Shown here: positions 1 through 9,006 of the stretch, piece by piece
Numbering within the stretch: the stretch's first letter is position 1
How the letters are laid out: each line of letters opens with the position of its first letter
Assembly (NCBI RefSeq): GCF_900113375.1
Contig: NZ_FOPC01000008.1
Coordinates: 160,218-224,217 of the forward strand
Source: Algoriphagus hitonicola
GTDB lineage: Bacteria > Bacteroidota > Bacteroidia > Cytophagales > Cyclobacteriaceae
DNA length: 64,000 nucleotides
Reading direction: 5' to 3'
Made by a program: the position numbers and the translations under genes
The notes under the pieces: model-generated
Seen by the model: only the letters and a program-made list of their open reading frames with translations
Database searches by the model: none
Told to the model about the DNA's origin: nothing

Positions 1-766
1 CAGCCACCAGAGAGCCAATGTATCGGGCAGAGTACCCTTTGCTTTTGCAAAAGTCAATGTATTCTTTTACTCCCAAAGACCAGTGCTTTTCAAGACCCTC
101 ATTGATAGAATAGATTTTACCATCTTCAGGGGCTTGAATATTAGGATGTGAAAGGAAAAACTCTCCAAGAGAAGCTTCATATGTGAAACCGTTGACTCCA
201 AATCCGGTCGTGTATACGAGCATGGTGGAGGAGCCATACAGCACATACCCCGCAGCCACCTGTTCACTGCCCGGCTGCATGATATCTTCTTCCTGAATAG
301 GAGAACCGATTGGTGTCTTTCTTCGGTAAATCGAAAAAATCGTCCCGATGCTGATATTGACATCGATGTTGGAGCTTCCGTCTAGCGGATCGATGGCAAC
401 TACGTATTTACCGGAATTATTCTGCAGATCAATCACTGCGTCTTCTTCCTCCGAAACTATGGCACAGACTTCGCCACCCTTGCTGAGGGCTCGCATAAAT
501 CGGATGTTGGCGATCACATCCAGTTTTTGCTGCTCTTCCCCTTGTACATTGATCTGGCCAAAAGCTCCGCCGATATTGGCCAATCCGGCCCGATTCGTTT
601 CGCGATTGACTATCTTGGCGGCCAAAGCGATATCCCGCAAAAGCTGGGAGAGTTCTCCAGAAGCAAATGGGAAGTCGCTTTGTTTGAGTTTAATAAATCG
701 GTCCAGGGTGACCCCGACGGAGTAAGCCATTCCGCTTTGGTCCGGCTGATAAGGTAGGATTTTCAT
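1..766 (-). CDS. fbp: Class I fructose-1,6-bisphosphatase, C-terminus cut by the window edge
   Basis: Hydrolyses fructose 1,6-bisphosphate to fructose 6-phosphate in gluconeogenesis, in the cytoplasm. About 255 codons are present and the frame is open to base 1, so the C-terminal part (families are about 330-340 aa) lies outside. The protein starts [20 protein letters not shown] at the ATG complementary to 764-766. It carries the metal- and substrate-binding stretch [20 protein letters not shown] near residue 130, the signature of class I enzymes. A near-consensus -7 box (TACTTTTC, complement of 773-780) sits six bases before the ATG, so the leader is very short or absent. The gene diverges from the aspartokinase gene. 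Identification is firm; only the missing end limits it. Confidence 0.95.
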   Translation of the reverse strand, partial: MKILPYQPDQSGMAYSVGVTLDRFIKLKQSDFPFASGELSQLLRDIALAAKIVNRETNRAGLANIGGAFGQINVQGEEQQKLDVIANIRFMRALSKGGEVCAIVSEEEDAVIDLQNNSGKYVVAIDPLDGSSNIDVNISIGTIFSIYRRKTPIGSPIQEEDIMQPGSEQVAAGYVLYGSSTMLVYTTGFGVNGFTYEASLGEFFLSHPNIQAPEDGKIYSINEGLEKHWSLGVKEYIDFCKSKGYSARYIGSLVA

Positions 767-824
767 AAATTAGAAAAGTACAATTATTGGGTTTATATCT
801 TCCGAAAATTAGGAAATATTTCTT

Positions 825-2093
825 ATGGCAAAAATAGCTGTTTACAAATTTGGAGGGGCTTCGGTCAAAGATGCGGATTCTATCAAAAACTTAGCTGAAA
901 TTTTTCGTAATCGATTGCGAAAAAATCTCATAGTCGTAGTTTCAGCCATGGGGAAAACCACAAATGCCTTGGAGGAAATTATTGATTTAAGATTAAAATC
1001 AGAAGATTGGTATTCGAAAAGTTCAATTTTAGAAGCCTTTCATTTGAAAGTCTGTGATGAGTTGTTTGAGTCGGAGCACCCAGTCTTTTCCAGAATTAAA
1101 AACTGGTTTATCCAATTGAAATTAGTCGTCGAGCGGCCTTTGACCAAAGAAAATTACGATGAGTTTTATGATCAAGTCGTGTCCTTTGGAGAGTTGATCG
1201 CCACGACCATTGTGATGGAGTACCTATGTAATCAGGGTTTGATTGTGCTTTGGCAAGATGCCCGGGAACTGATCCGGACCAATTCAGAATTCCGCTTTGC
1301 CAAGGTGGATTGGGAGCGGACTCGGTCTGCCTGTCAATTGCAGCTTTTACCCAAGTTGGACCTATTTCCAGTTCTTACCCAAGGATTCATTGGAGCAGAT
1401 CATATCGGAAGAACCACAACTCTGGGAAGAGAGGGATCGGATTTTACCGCTGCGATTTTAGCAGCTTGCTTGGATGCCGGGAGCGTGACGATCTGGAAAG
1501 ATGTACCCGGAGTATTGAATGCAGATCCGAAGCGATTTCCCAATGCCACGCTCTTTGATGAACTCGACTACAAACAAGCCGCACAAATGACTTTTTACGG
1601 AGCTTCGGTCATTCACCCCAAAACGATCAAGCCATTGGCAAATAAGTCGATTCCTCTATACGTTAAGTCTTTTTTGAATCCGGAAGCCAAGGGTACCATG
1701 ATTTATGGATCGGGTAAGCAAAATCCCATTCCTACTCTGATTGTCAAAGAAAAGCAGATTTTGGTGACATTTCAGATGACTGACTTTTCCTTCGTGGAAG
1801 AACAGCATATTCATCAAGTTTACCGGGAACTGGATTTACTGAAATTGCGGGTAAATTTGCTTCAAACCTCCGCAATTGGGATTTCGATTGTGATCGATTA
1901 TCAACTATTTAAGTTGGAAAAACTAGTGGAAAGTCTAGCCAAATCCTTTAAAGTCAGGTACAATGAAGGTTTGCAGTTATTGACTATTATAAATCCCGAC
2001 GAAGATCTGATTCGGGATTTTTCGGCAAACTATACCATCATGCTGGAGCAGCGGACACGGACAACTTTTCAGTTAGTAGGAAAGCCGATTTAG
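825..2093 (+). CDS. lysC: Monofunctional aspartate kinase
   Basis: Phosphorylates aspartate, the first step towards lysine, threonine, methionine and diaminopimelate. The 422-aa product has the N-terminal KFGG motif (residues 8-11), the nucleotide-binding stretch TTLGREGSD (about 198-206) and the late kinase motif KTIKPL, followed by a C-terminal region of about 110 residues that should be the ACT-type regulatory part. No homoserine dehydrogenase domain follows, unlike ThrA/MetL fusions. A second gene begins 52 bases downstream on the same strand without an obvious terminator, so they may be co-transcribed. The start is the ATG at 825. Which end product regulates it cannot be read from the sequence; the symbol is given because it is a stand-alone enzyme. 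Confidence 0.88.
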   Translation: MAKIAVYKFGGASVKDADSIKNLAEIFRNRLRKNLIVVVSAMGKTTNALEEIIDLRLKSEDWYSKSSILEAFHLKVCDELFESEHPVFSRIKNWFIQLKLVVERPLTKENYDEFYDQVVSFGELIATTIVMEYLCNQGLIVLWQDARELIRTNSEFRFAKVDWERTRSACQLQLLPKLDLFPVLTQGFIGADHIGRTTTLGREGSDFTAAILAACLDAGSVTIWKDVPGVLNADPKRFPNATLFDELDYKQAAQMTFYGASVIHPKTIKPLANKSIPLYVKSFLNPEAKGTMIYGSGKQNPIPTLIVKEKQILVTFQMTDFSFVEEQHIHQVYRELDLLKLRVNLLQTSAIGISIVIDYQLFKLEKLVESLAKSFKVRYNEGLQLLTIINPDEDLIRDFSANYTIMLEQRTRTTFQLVGKPI

Positions 2094-2145
2094 GATGTTT
2101 TTTTTTATAAAAATGAGTACATTCCATTTTCAACCCGATAAACCT

Positions 2146-3267
2146 ATGAAAACCAGAAGATCATTTCTCCAAAAAGCTAGTATTTCAGCCTTGGCTCTCA
2201 GTTTACCTACTATTCCTATGATTAGCTATTCCAAAACACAATCAGATCCCCTATTTAATCAAGATGAAAAACCGCTCCGTGTTGCCATCATGGGACTGGG
2301 GAGCTACGGCACCCGAGTCGCCCAAGCGATGAAAGATTGCAAGCGAGCCAAACTGGTTGGCCTGGTCAGTGGCACTCCATCCAAAATTGAATCTTGGAAA
2401 AAGGAGCATAACATTGAGGATAAAAACTGTTACAACTACGAGAATTTTGATCAAATCAAAGATAATCCGGACATCGATGCGGTGTATGTAATTACGCCCA
2501 ATGGACTGCACAAGGAGCATAGCATTCGTGCTGCAAAGGCAGGGAAGCATGTCATCTGCGAAAAACCCATGGCCACCACTGTTGCCGATGCTGCCGAAAT
2601 GATCAGCGTTTGCGATCAAATGGGCGTGAAGCTTTTGATTGGGTATCGAATGCACTTCGAAGCCAATACCTTGGAGGTGGTGCGAAAGCGACGAGCAGGT
2701 GAATTTGGGGAAATTAAGTTTTTTCAGGGATTAAGCGGATTCATTATTGGAGATCCTACGCAGTGGAGGTTGGATCCTGTACTTTCCGGTGGAGGGGCGA
2801 TGATGGATATCGGGATTTACTCCATCAATGGCGCACGATATATGATCGGTTCGGAACCACTTTGGGTGACCGCTCAGGAGGTCAAAACCGACCCCGTCAA
2901 GTTTAAAGAAGGGATTGATGAGACGATTATTTTTCAGATGGGTTTTCCAAATGAAGTAGTCGCTTCTTGTCTTTCGACTTACAGCATGAATTATTTAGAC
3001 AAATTTTACCTAAACGGCACCAAAGGTTTTGCCGAGATGCAGCCATCAACTGGATACGGTCCGATTGAAGGTCGTACGCACGAAAGCCCACTTGACAATC
3101 CGCACGTAACTCATCAAACCACTCAAATGGATCAAATGGCTGCGATGATTCTGGATGGTAAAGAAGCGGAAATTCCTGTGGATGGACGGGAAGGGCTCAA
3201 AGATATGCGCATCATCGAGGCAATTTTTGAAGCAGCAAAAACCGGTGAAAAAGTGGCCTTAGTTTGA
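2146..3267 (+). CDS. Gfo/Idh/MocA family NAD(P)-dependent oxidoreductase with Tat signal
   Basis: A 373-aa secreted oxidoreductase, probably acting on a sugar or sugar derivative in the periplasm. The start is set at 2146, not an in-frame ATG at 2095, because 2146 places a twin-arginine signal (TRRSFLQ, then a hydrophobic stretch ending about residue 29) exactly at the N-terminus. The Rossmann motif GLGSYG lies near residues 50-56 and the family motif EKP near 138-140, with the Gfo/Idh/MocA C-terminal alpha/beta domain after it. It follows aspartokinase by 52 bases, but no functional link is evident. Its 3' end overlaps the convergent GNAT gene by 9 bases. The substrate is unknown; many Bacteroidota members act in glycan turnover. 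Confidence 0.88.
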   Translation: MKTRRSFLQKASISALALSLPTIPMISYSKTQSDPLFNQDEKPLRVAIMGLGSYGTRVAQAMKDCKRAKLVGLVSGTPSKIESWKKEHNIEDKNCYNYENFDQIKDNPDIDAVYVITPNGLHKEHSIRAAKAGKHVICEKPMATTVADAAEMISVCDQMGVKLLIGYRMHFEANTLEVVRKRRAGEFGEIKFFQGLSGFIIGDPTQWRLDPVLSGGGAMMDIGIYSINGARYMIGSEPLWVTAQEVKTDPVKFKEGIDETIIFQMGFPNEVVASCLSTYSMNYLDKFYLNGTKGFAEMQPSTGYGPIEGRTHESPLDNPHVTHQTTQMDQMAAMILDGKEAEIPVDGREGLKDMRIIEAIFEAAKTGEKVALV

Positions 3268-3765
3268 TTCCTCCAAGAGCAACTGCACAAAAATCAAGTC
3301 CAACCACTTGTCGAATTTGTGACCGATTTCTTTGAACCTTCCCACTTCTCGGAAGCCAAGTTTTCGGTGGAATTCCAAGCTGCCTAAATTGGACGAGTCG
3401 ATTCCTCCTACCATGGAGTGATATCCTGCCTCTTTGGCGATGCCGATGAGTTGCTCCATGAGTTTCCTGCCTAGGCCTTTGCCTCGGGAATCTGGTCCGA
3501 TATACACCGAATGCTCGACCGTAAACCGATAACCGTATTTAGGGCGAAAAGTCCCATAAAAGGCAAATCCCTCTACTCTTCCATTGATCTCAGCGACTAA
3601 AATCGGGAAGCCGGCATTTTCTTTTTGGTGAATCCAATTTTCTTGTTCTTCCAAAGTCTTGGGCACGATGTCATAATTGACCGTGGTCTGAAGGATCTCA
3701 TAATTGTTGATTTCCAAAATCACAGGAATATCTTCCAATTTTGCAGCTCTGATTAAAATAGACAT
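3259..3765 (-). CDS. GNAT N-acetyltransferase, phosphinothricin acetyltransferase-like
   Basis: A 168-aa acetyltransferase. The acetyl-CoA pyrophosphate loop RGKGLGRKL is at about residues 94-102, preceded by the beta-strand/bulge VEHSVYIGPDS and followed by the family ending EFHRKLGFREVG. The overall pattern (early NYEI...TTVNYD, late HKFDKWLDLIF) is that of the Pat/YncA subgroup, which acetylates phosphinothricin, methionine sulfone/sulfoximine or related amino groups. It is the third gene of a minus-strand operon after the LMW phosphatase and the fructosamine kinase-like gene, starting only 2 bases after the stop of the latter. The neighbours hint at acetylation of a small amino compound, but the substrate is not determined by sequence. 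Confidence 0.85.
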   Translation of the reverse strand: MSILIRAAKLEDIPVILEINNYEILQTTVNYDIVPKTLEEQENWIHQKENAGFPILVAEINGRVEGFAFYGTFRPKYGYRFTVEHSVYIGPDSRGKGLGRKLMEQLIGIAKEAGYHSMVGGIDSSNLGSLEFHRKLGFREVGRFKEIGHKFDKWLDLIFVQLLLEESN

Positions 3766-3767
3766 CG

Positions 3768-4643
3768 TTAGTTTTCAAATCGTTTGACAATCCGCTCGAT
3801 TCCGGGTAAATAGGCGCTCCCAAAGAGATTGAGGTGGACCAAAAGCGGGTATAAATTGTAAATGCCCATCCGAGACTCAAACTCAGGCTCCAAAGGAAAT
3901 GCCGATTCATACGCATCGTAAAATTCCTGATCAAAGCCACCAAATAAACGGCTGAATGCCAGATCCATTTCCCGATGTCCAAAATAAACCGCCGGATCGA
4001 TCAGTGCGGGCTGTCCTTCGGCATTGCAGACCACATTTCCTGACCAAAGATCTCCGTGCAGCAAGGCAGGCTTTTCTTCCGGGAAAATTCCTTGGAGCCT
4101 AGGATAGATTTCCTGAAATTTTTTGAGAAAATCTAAAGGAATGAGCCGATCGAAATACGCTTTTCCGATCAAGGGTTCCAATCTGAATTCAATGAAAAAA
4201 TCAAGCCAATTGTCAGTATGGATATTTCGTTGCTGAAGGGATGCGATGAAATTATCTTTTTCCAAACCAAATTGTTGTTCCTGAGTCAAGTGCAGGTGGG
4301 CTAGCCCGATCCCCAGATTTTCCCAATAATTGGGGTTTTGGCGTCGCTGCTGGATAAATTCCATCAGGAGGTAATTATAGTCCCCGATTCGTCCAAATCC
4401 GAAAACCTCAGGAACCTGAAGGAAGGTATTTGCCCGAAGTAAATCCAAGCCCTCAGCCTCTTTTTTCAGAATGTCCCGTTCGTGTTCGAAATTAATTTTT
4501 AGGAAAAATGAATCCGCAGGAGTGTCCAGTCGGATTCCTTGATTATGACTGCCTGATGCGATTAAGCTGGCATTTTTAAGCAGGGAATCAGCCCCAAGAT
4601 TTTCAAAAAGTATTTGTTCGTAAAGGTCATTTTGATCATGCAT
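3768..4643 (-). CDS. Fructosamine/ketosamine 3-kinase family protein
   Basis: A 291-aa member of the fructosamine-3-kinase family, which phosphorylates sugars attached to amines (ketosamines) so that the adduct breaks down. Bacterial members usually prefer ribulosamines or erythrulosamines. Visible motifs are FLKI with the ATP-contacting lysine near residue 49, the catalytic loop HGDLWSGN (196-203) and the metal-binding DPAVYFGHREMDLAF (216-230), all characteristic of the family. Length matches. It starts inside the end of the upstream LMW phosphatase gene (8-base overlap, 4636-4643), so the two are translationally coupled. That pairing is known in other bacteria and suggests protein or metabolite deglycation (inference). 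Confidence 0.9.
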   Translation of the reverse strand: MHDQNDLYEQILFENLGADSLLKNASLIASGSHNQGIRLDTPADSFFLKINFEHERDILKKEAEGLDLLRANTFLQVPEVFGFGRIGDYNYLLMEFIQQRRQNPNYWENLGIGLAHLHLTQEQQFGLEKDNFIASLQQRNIHTDNWLDFFIEFRLEPLIGKAYFDRLIPLDFLKKFQEIYPRLQGIFPEEKPALLHGDLWSGNVVCNAEGQPALIDPAVYFGHREMDLAFSRLFGGFDQEFYDAYESAFPLEPEFESRMGIYNLYPLLVHLNLFGSAYLPGIERIVKRFEN

Positions 4644-5121
4644 AGAGCTGATGTCTCTCTTGGATAGTCACCAAAAAATGGTCCACGGCCTCATTGAGGA
4701 TATGATAAATTTCCTCAAAACCATCCTCCGTGCCATAATAAGGATCCGGTACCGAAAGGACTTCGCTATTTGGTACAAAATTGCGGAGAAGATGAATTTC
4801 TTTATCGGCAAACCCAAATCGCACTTTTAGATTGTTGAGGTTTCGCAGATTGTTTTCATCCATCGCCAAGATGTAATCAAAATCACGGAAATCCGTACGG
4901 TTCACCTGCCTTCCCCGATGATTGACCGGAAGATTAAATTTTTTGGCACAATTGATCGTACGCTCGTCAGGCAACTCTCCAATATGAAAATCGGAGGTGC
5001 CAGCACTATCGGACTTAAAGTGGTCCTCGATACCGGCAGCTTTGATTTTTTGATCAAAAATTGCTTCTGCCAACGGGGAACGACAAATATTACCAAGACA
5101 AACGAATAATACTTTAATCAT
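4636..5121 (-). CDS. Low-molecular-weight protein-tyrosine-phosphatase family protein
   Basis: A 161-aa phosphatase with the complete active site: the P-loop CLGNICRS at residues 8-15 (nucleophile Cys8, Arg14) and the general acid Asp126 in DPYYG. It is first in a three-gene minus operon with the fructosamine kinase-like and GNAT genes. LMW-PTP homologues have been reported to act as ribulosamine/erythrulosamine 5-phosphatases, and the coupling with a ketosamine kinase gene favours that role over signalling by tyrosine dephosphorylation or exopolysaccharide control; this choice is inference. Start is the ATG complementary to 5119-5121. Confidence 0.92.
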   Translation of the reverse strand: MIKVLFVCLGNICRSPLAEAIFDQKIKAAGIEDHFKSDSAGTSDFHIGELPDERTINCAKKFNLPVNHRGRQVNRTDFRDFDYILAMDENNLRNLNNLKVRFGFADKEIHLLRNFVPNSEVLSVPDPYYGTEDGFEEIYHILNEAVDHFLVTIQERHQLYA

Positions 5122-5262
5122 GCGAAAATACTAATTTGAGACAATGCTGTGTGTTTGGCAACTTTGAATGTAGGAATTTTTGAGTGGAAAAGCACAAAGG
5201 TATCTTGAATTTTGTCAAAAAAAGGAGAGGGTACTCAATTCAGTCCTTTGGCCGAAAATTGG

Positions 5263-5292
5263 GTTGTTTATGAAAAGTAAAGCTTAATTTTG
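5263..5292 (+). promoter_or_regulatory. Candidate promoter of the waaA operon
   Basis: TAATTTTG at 5285-5292 fits the Bacteroidota -7 consensus TAnnTTTG exactly. GTTG at 5263-5266 is a partial -33 element with an 18-base spacer. The ATG at 5296 is three bases downstream, so the mRNA would be leaderless or start at a later in-frame ATG (5305 or 5320). Confidence 0.4.
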
Positions 5293-5295
5293 GGC

Positions 5296-6540
5296 ATGAA
5301 CTGGATGTACAACTTTTCGATGAAAATTGCCGAGCTATTGATGCCTTTAGTAGCTCTGTTTTCTTCGAAAATCCGGGTTTTTTGGAGCGGAAGGAAAGGT
5401 GTTATTGATGCAGTGGGGGATTTTCGAAAAAGGAATCCGGGTGCTCTGATTTGGTTTCATGTAGCTTCTCTTGGAGAATACGAACAAGCAAAGCCCCTGA
5501 TTAAAGCGCTCAAAGAGCGAAATTCAACTCATAAAATTGCCGTTAGTTTTTTCAGTCCATCGGGTTTTGAGCCGGCAAAGAACAAACCTCAAAAAGAAGT
5601 TGATTTCATTTGTTATTTACCTCTAGATACCCCTCGGAATGCCAGTGACTTTGTGGCTAACTTGAAGCCGAGCTATGTTTTTTTCGTCAAATATGACCTT
5701 TGGAATAATTTTTTGAGTGAACTTAAAAATAAAAAGATCCCTATATTCTTGATCTCAGCCGCCTTTCGGCAAGATCAGCTCTATTTCAGGCAAAAAGGCT
5801 TTTTTAGGAATCAGATTTTCTTTTTCGACCATATTTTTACCCAAAATCAGGAAAGCCAAAAATTGCTAGACGGGATTGGTTTTCATACTCATACTCTAGC
5901 TGGCGATACCCGTTTTGACCGAGTTTGGGAAACTGCTCAATCGGCTCAGGAATTTCCCGAAATATATGCTTGGACTGGAGGAAAGCCTACTTTTGTTTTG
6001 GGCTCGGTTTGGCAGGAGGATATGGAAATTTTAATCCCGCTGATTAATCAAAATAATAATTACAAGTGGATCATTGCGCCCCACAGTATGGATCCAAAAC
6101 CTATGGAAATGTGGCAAAGCAAGTTAAAAAAGCCAAGTGTATATTATTCGAACTGGGATACTAATCTGCCAAGTGATATTTTATTCATTGATAATGTAGG
6201 AATGCTTTCTTCCCTCTACCAGTTTGCCCGAATTGCCTATGTGGGTGGAGGATTTGGAAAAGGGCTGCACAATATTTTGGAGCCCTTGGGTTTCGGTGTG
6301 CCGGTTTTGTTTGGTAAGGTTCACAATGACCGAAAATTTCCAGAGGCCAAAACCAGTCATGAAATAGGCTGTGGGTTTAAAGTAAAAAATTTTGAAGAGT
6401 TGATCGGAATTGTTGAATCTTTGGAAGATCAGGGAAATTATGAACTTGCGGTTAAAGCAGCCCAGACTTGGTTAGCTGAAAATGTCGGTGCAACTGACCG
6501 GATTTTAAATGTTCTCACAAGATGGATGGGAAAAGCATGA
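5296..6540 (+). CDS. waaA: 3-deoxy-D-manno-octulosonic acid (Kdo) transferase
   Basis: A 414-aa inner-membrane-associated GT30 glycosyltransferase that adds Kdo to the lipid A precursor during lipopolysaccharide synthesis. The N-terminus has one hydrophobic segment (about residues 8-24), then the SGRKG motif and ASLGEYEQ, whose Glu (about residue 61) matches the catalytic glutamate of the family. The C-terminal donor-site signature GGGFGKGLHNILEP lies around residues 317-330. Start 5296 is chosen as the first ATG; 5305 aligns almost as well with other WaaA proteins. It overlaps the next gene by four bases (ATGA) and so heads an operon with rsgA, a phosphoribosyltransferase and panB. It shows the organism makes a Kdo-containing LPS core. 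Confidence 0.92.
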   Translation: MNWMYNFSMKIAELLMPLVALFSSKIRVFWSGRKGVIDAVGDFRKRNPGALIWFHVASLGEYEQAKPLIKALKERNSTHKIAVSFFSPSGFEPAKNKPQKEVDFICYLPLDTPRNASDFVANLKPSYVFFVKYDLWNNFLSELKNKKIPIFLISAAFRQDQLYFRQKGFFRNQIFFFDHIFTQNQESQKLLDGIGFHTHTLAGDTRFDRVWETAQSAQEFPEIYAWTGGKPTFVLGSVWQEDMEILIPLINQNNNYKWIIAPHSMDPKPMEMWQSKLKKPSVYYSNWDTNLPSDILFIDNVGMLSSLYQFARIAYVGGGFGKGLHNILEPLGFGVPVLFGKVHNDRKFPEAKTSHEIGCGFKVKNFEELIGIVESLEDQGNYELAVKAAQTWLAENVGATDRILNVLTRWMGKA

Positions 6541-7460
6541 AAGGAAGAGTAATCAAATCAACCGGGAGTTGGTACACCGTAAAAACCGAAGTAGCGGAAG
6601 TAAAAGCGCGCCTCAAAGGGAAATTTAAGCAAGATGAGCTTAAACTGACCAATCCGATAGCAGTGGGAGATTGGGTGGAGTTGGCCATGGAGGAAGGTCA
6701 GGAGACTGGAGTGATTTTCGAAATTCTACCAAGAGAGAACTACGTCATCCGCAAGTCAACCCGCAAGCAGCATTTTTCCCATATTATTGCCAGTAATCTG
6801 GATCAGGCGATTTTGATCATTACGATGAAAAGTCCCAGAACCTCCCTCGGATTTATTGATCGTTTTTTGGTCAGTACAGAGAGTTTTCGGATTCCGGCGA
6901 TTTTGGTCGTCAACAAAGTAGATCTAATCAGCAAAGATAGGGATCAGGAATGGCTACAGGATATCCATGAAATTTATGAACCTTTGGGCTATCCGGTACT
7001 GGAGATATCGGCGATCAAGGATACCGATCTTAGGGAAAAATTTCTTCCTTTGATCCAAGGGAAGTCTAGTTTGATCGCAGGACACTCGGGAGTTGGGAAG
7101 TCCACCCTGCTCAATAGACTTGCTCCCGGAGCCAGTCAGCAAACCAAAGAGGTATCCAATTTTAGCAGCAAGGGAGTCCATACGACGACTTTTGCCGAAT
7201 TATTTGAACTCCCGGGAGGAGGGGATTTGATTGATACGCCGGGAATCAAGGAATTTGGGATTTTGGATGTGGAGGAGTATGAACTTTCGCATTATTTTCC
7301 CGAAATGCGCAAATACCTCGGTCAGTGCAAATACAACAATTGCCGACATATCAATGAGCCGGGATGTGTGATTTTGGAAAAGCTGGAAGAAGGCTACATT
7401 CACCCCTATCGGTATGAGAGCTATTTGAATATCCTTTCTGAGGAGGATTCTCACCGTTGA
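6537..7460 (+). CDS. rsgA: Small ribosomal subunit biogenesis GTPase RsgA
   Basis: A 307-aa circularly permuted GTPase that checks late maturation of the 30S subunit. The order is OB-fold N-domain, then G4 NKVD (about residue 126), G1 GHSGVGKST (about 183), G3 DTPG, and a C-terminal zinc knuckle with the CNNCRHINEPGC pattern (about 264-277), as expected for RsgA/YjeQ. The start at 6537 is chosen because it makes an ATGA overlap with the waaA stop and matches the usual N-terminus (MKGRVIKSTGSWY); an ATG at 6522 would only add five residues. Translationally coupled to waaA. No anomalies. Confidence 0.95.
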   Translation: MKGRVIKSTGSWYTVKTEVAEVKARLKGKFKQDELKLTNPIAVGDWVELAMEEGQETGVIFEILPRENYVIRKSTRKQHFSHIIASNLDQAILIITMKSPRTSLGFIDRFLVSTESFRIPAILVVNKVDLISKDRDQEWLQDIHEIYEPLGYPVLEISAIKDTDLREKFLPLIQGKSSLIAGHSGVGKSTLLNRLAPGASQQTKEVSNFSSKGVHTTTFAELFELPGGGDLIDTPGIKEFGILDVEEYELSHYFPEMRKYLGQCKYNNCRHINEPGCVILEKLEEGYIHPYRYESYLNILSEEDSHR

Positions 7461-7515
7461 TAAAATTTTGAAAGCAGGGTAATTTGGCCTAATTTTCATT
7501 TTTCAAACCAATCTT

Positions 7516-8007
7516 ATGAGCGAAGTACTCCATCACGAGCAAATCCAGAAAAAGATCACCCGAATGGCTTTTGAAATCTACGAGCGGAATCTCTATTCCT
7601 CAGGATTGATTTTTGCCGGAATATCAGGCATGGGGCAGCAACTTTCCCGGTTACTTTCCCAAGAGCTCCGAAAAATCTCTGACTTGAAAATCGAAGAAAT
7701 CGAAGTTAAATTGGATAAAAGCAATGTGGCAAATTCAGATATTGAACTGTCTCAAGAGCTGGATTTGAAAGGTAAAAACCTCATCTTGGTAGACGATGTC
7801 CTGAATACCGGGAAAACAATCGTCTATGCGATGAAGCCTTTTTTGGAAGAAGAGCTCAGTAAAATGGAATTGGCTGTTTTGGTCAATCGTGCCCATGGAC
7901 TTTTTCCTGTTCGGCCGGATTATACGGGCTATGAGCTTTCGACGACGCTCAATGAGCACATCAAAGTTGACCTTTCCGGAGATCGCTATTCTGTTCACCT
8001 TCACTAA
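7516..8007 (+). CDS. Phosphoribosyltransferase family protein (PyrR-like fold)
   Basis: A 163-aa type I phosphoribosyltransferase. The PRPP-binding motif [12 protein letters not shown] spans residues 90-101. The region before it (a beta-strand pair ending in the EVKLDKSN stretch) resembles PyrR-type proteins and short uracil/purine phosphoribosyltransferases. The true substrate cannot be read; if PyrR-like it could couple uracil salvage to regulation of pyrimidine genes, but residues for RNA binding were not identifiable by eye. It lies 55 bases after rsgA and 5 bases before panB on the same strand, so co-transcription is likely. Annotating it as pyrR would go beyond the evidence. Confidence 0.8.
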   Translation: MSEVLHHEQIQKKITRMAFEIYERNLYSSGLIFAGISGMGQQLSRLLSQELRKISDLKIEEIEVKLDKSNVANSDIELSQELDLKGKNLILVDDVLNTGKTIVYAMKPFLEEELSKMELAVLVNRAHGLFPVRPDYTGYELSTTLNEHIKVDLSGDRYSVHLH

Positions 8008-8012
8008 AAACT

Positions 8013-8834
8013 ATGTCAGTTCACTCCTCTGCCTCCATCAAGCGGATCACCACGCATATTCTCCAGGAAATGAAAGATCGTGGAGAAAAGATTTCCATGC
8101 TTACGGCCTATGATTTTTCCATGGCAAAAATCGTTGATGCCGCGGGCATCGATATCATTCTGGTTGGCGACTCGGCTTCCAATGTCATGGCAGGACACGA
8201 AACCACCTTGCCCATCACTTTGGATCAGATGATCTATCATGCCTCTGCGGTGGTCCGAGCGGTGAAGCGTGCTTTTGTGGTCGTGGATATTCCTTTTGGC
8301 AACTATCAGGGAAATAGCTCCGAGGCTTTGCGATCGGCGATTCGAATCATGAAAGAATCCGGTGCCCATGCCGTAAAAGTAGAAGGCGGATCAGAGATCA
8401 AAGAGTCGGTCAGTCGGATTTTGACAGCCGGAGTGCCGGTAATGGGGCATTTGGGATTGACTCCCCAGTCGATTTATAAATTCGGTACTTACACTGTAAG
8501 AGCTAAAGAGGAGGCCGAAGCGCAGAAACTTTTGGAAGATGCCCAAATGCTCGAGGCCTGTGGTTGCTTTGCGATCGTATTGGAGAAAATCCCAGCTTCC
8601 TTAGCCAAAAAAGTATCTGAGCATGTCAAGATTCCGGTGATCGGAATCGGGGCGGGAGCAGATGTGGATGGGCAGGTATTGGTAATGCATGATATGTTGG
8701 GGATTACCCAGGAATTCAAACCTCGATTTCTCAGACAATACGCCGATCTGCAGCAGACGATGACAGATGCCTTTAAAAACTACATCAAAGATGTCAAAAG
8801 CCGGGATTTCCCGAATGAATCGGAAAGCTATTGA
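8013..8834 (+). CDS. panB: 3-methyl-2-oxobutanoate hydroxymethyltransferase
   Basis: A 273-aa enzyme that adds a hydroxymethyl group from methylene-tetrahydrofolate to 2-oxoisovalerate, the first committed step of pantothenate and coenzyme A synthesis. Diagnostic stretches are [20 protein letters not shown] at the N-terminus, [15 protein letters not shown] (magnesium/substrate site), [14 protein letters not shown] and [15 protein letters not shown]. Length is standard for PanB. It follows the phosphoribosyltransferase gene by five bases and is the last gene of the waaA operon. No panC is in this window. A palindromic repeat element starts 18 bases after its stop. Confidence 0.96.
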   Translation: MSVHSSASIKRITTHILQEMKDRGEKISMLTAYDFSMAKIVDAAGIDIILVGDSASNVMAGHETTLPITLDQMIYHASAVVRAVKRAFVVVDIPFGNYQGNSSEALRSAIRIMKESGAHAVKVEGGSEIKESVSRILTAGVPVMGHLGLTPQSIYKFGTYTVRAKEEAEAQKLLEDAQMLEACGCFAIVLEKIPASLAKKVSEHVKIPVIGIGAGADVDGQVLVMHDMLGITQEFKPRFLRQYADLQQTMTDAFKNYIKDVKSRDFPNESESY

Positions 8835-8852
8835 TTGAGAGAATTATCCAAA

Positions 8853-9002
8853 AAAAGAGGCTGTCTCAAAAGTGAGGTTTGTCACATTGAGCGCCTGCCT
8901 CGCCGGCAAAGGCAGGAAGGCGAAATGTGGGCCAGAACGATAGAAATGGCCTTCGACTCCGCTCAGGCTGAACTTATAGTGATTTATGAGACAGCCTCTT
9001 TT
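8853..9002. repeat. 150-bp palindromic, MITE-like intergenic repeat
   Basis: Perfect 16-bp terminal inverted repeats, AAAAGAGGCTGTCTCA at 8853-8868 and its complement at 8987-9002, enclose 118 bases. Nested inside are CACATT/AATGTG arms (8883-8888 and 8924-8929) around a CCTGCC/GGCAGG hairpin (starting about 8895). No transposase is encoded. It lies between the convergent panB and GH57 genes, where such an element could act as a transcription barrier in both directions. Its length, nested symmetry and position fit a non-autonomous dispersed repeat; genome copy number is not visible here. Confidence 0.7.
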
Positions 9003-9006
9003 CGCT

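Noticed and set aside
2095..2145. An upstream start for the Gfo/Idh/MocA gene at 2095
   Set aside because: It would bury the twin-arginine signal 17 residues inside the protein; the ATG at 2146 puts it at the N-terminus.
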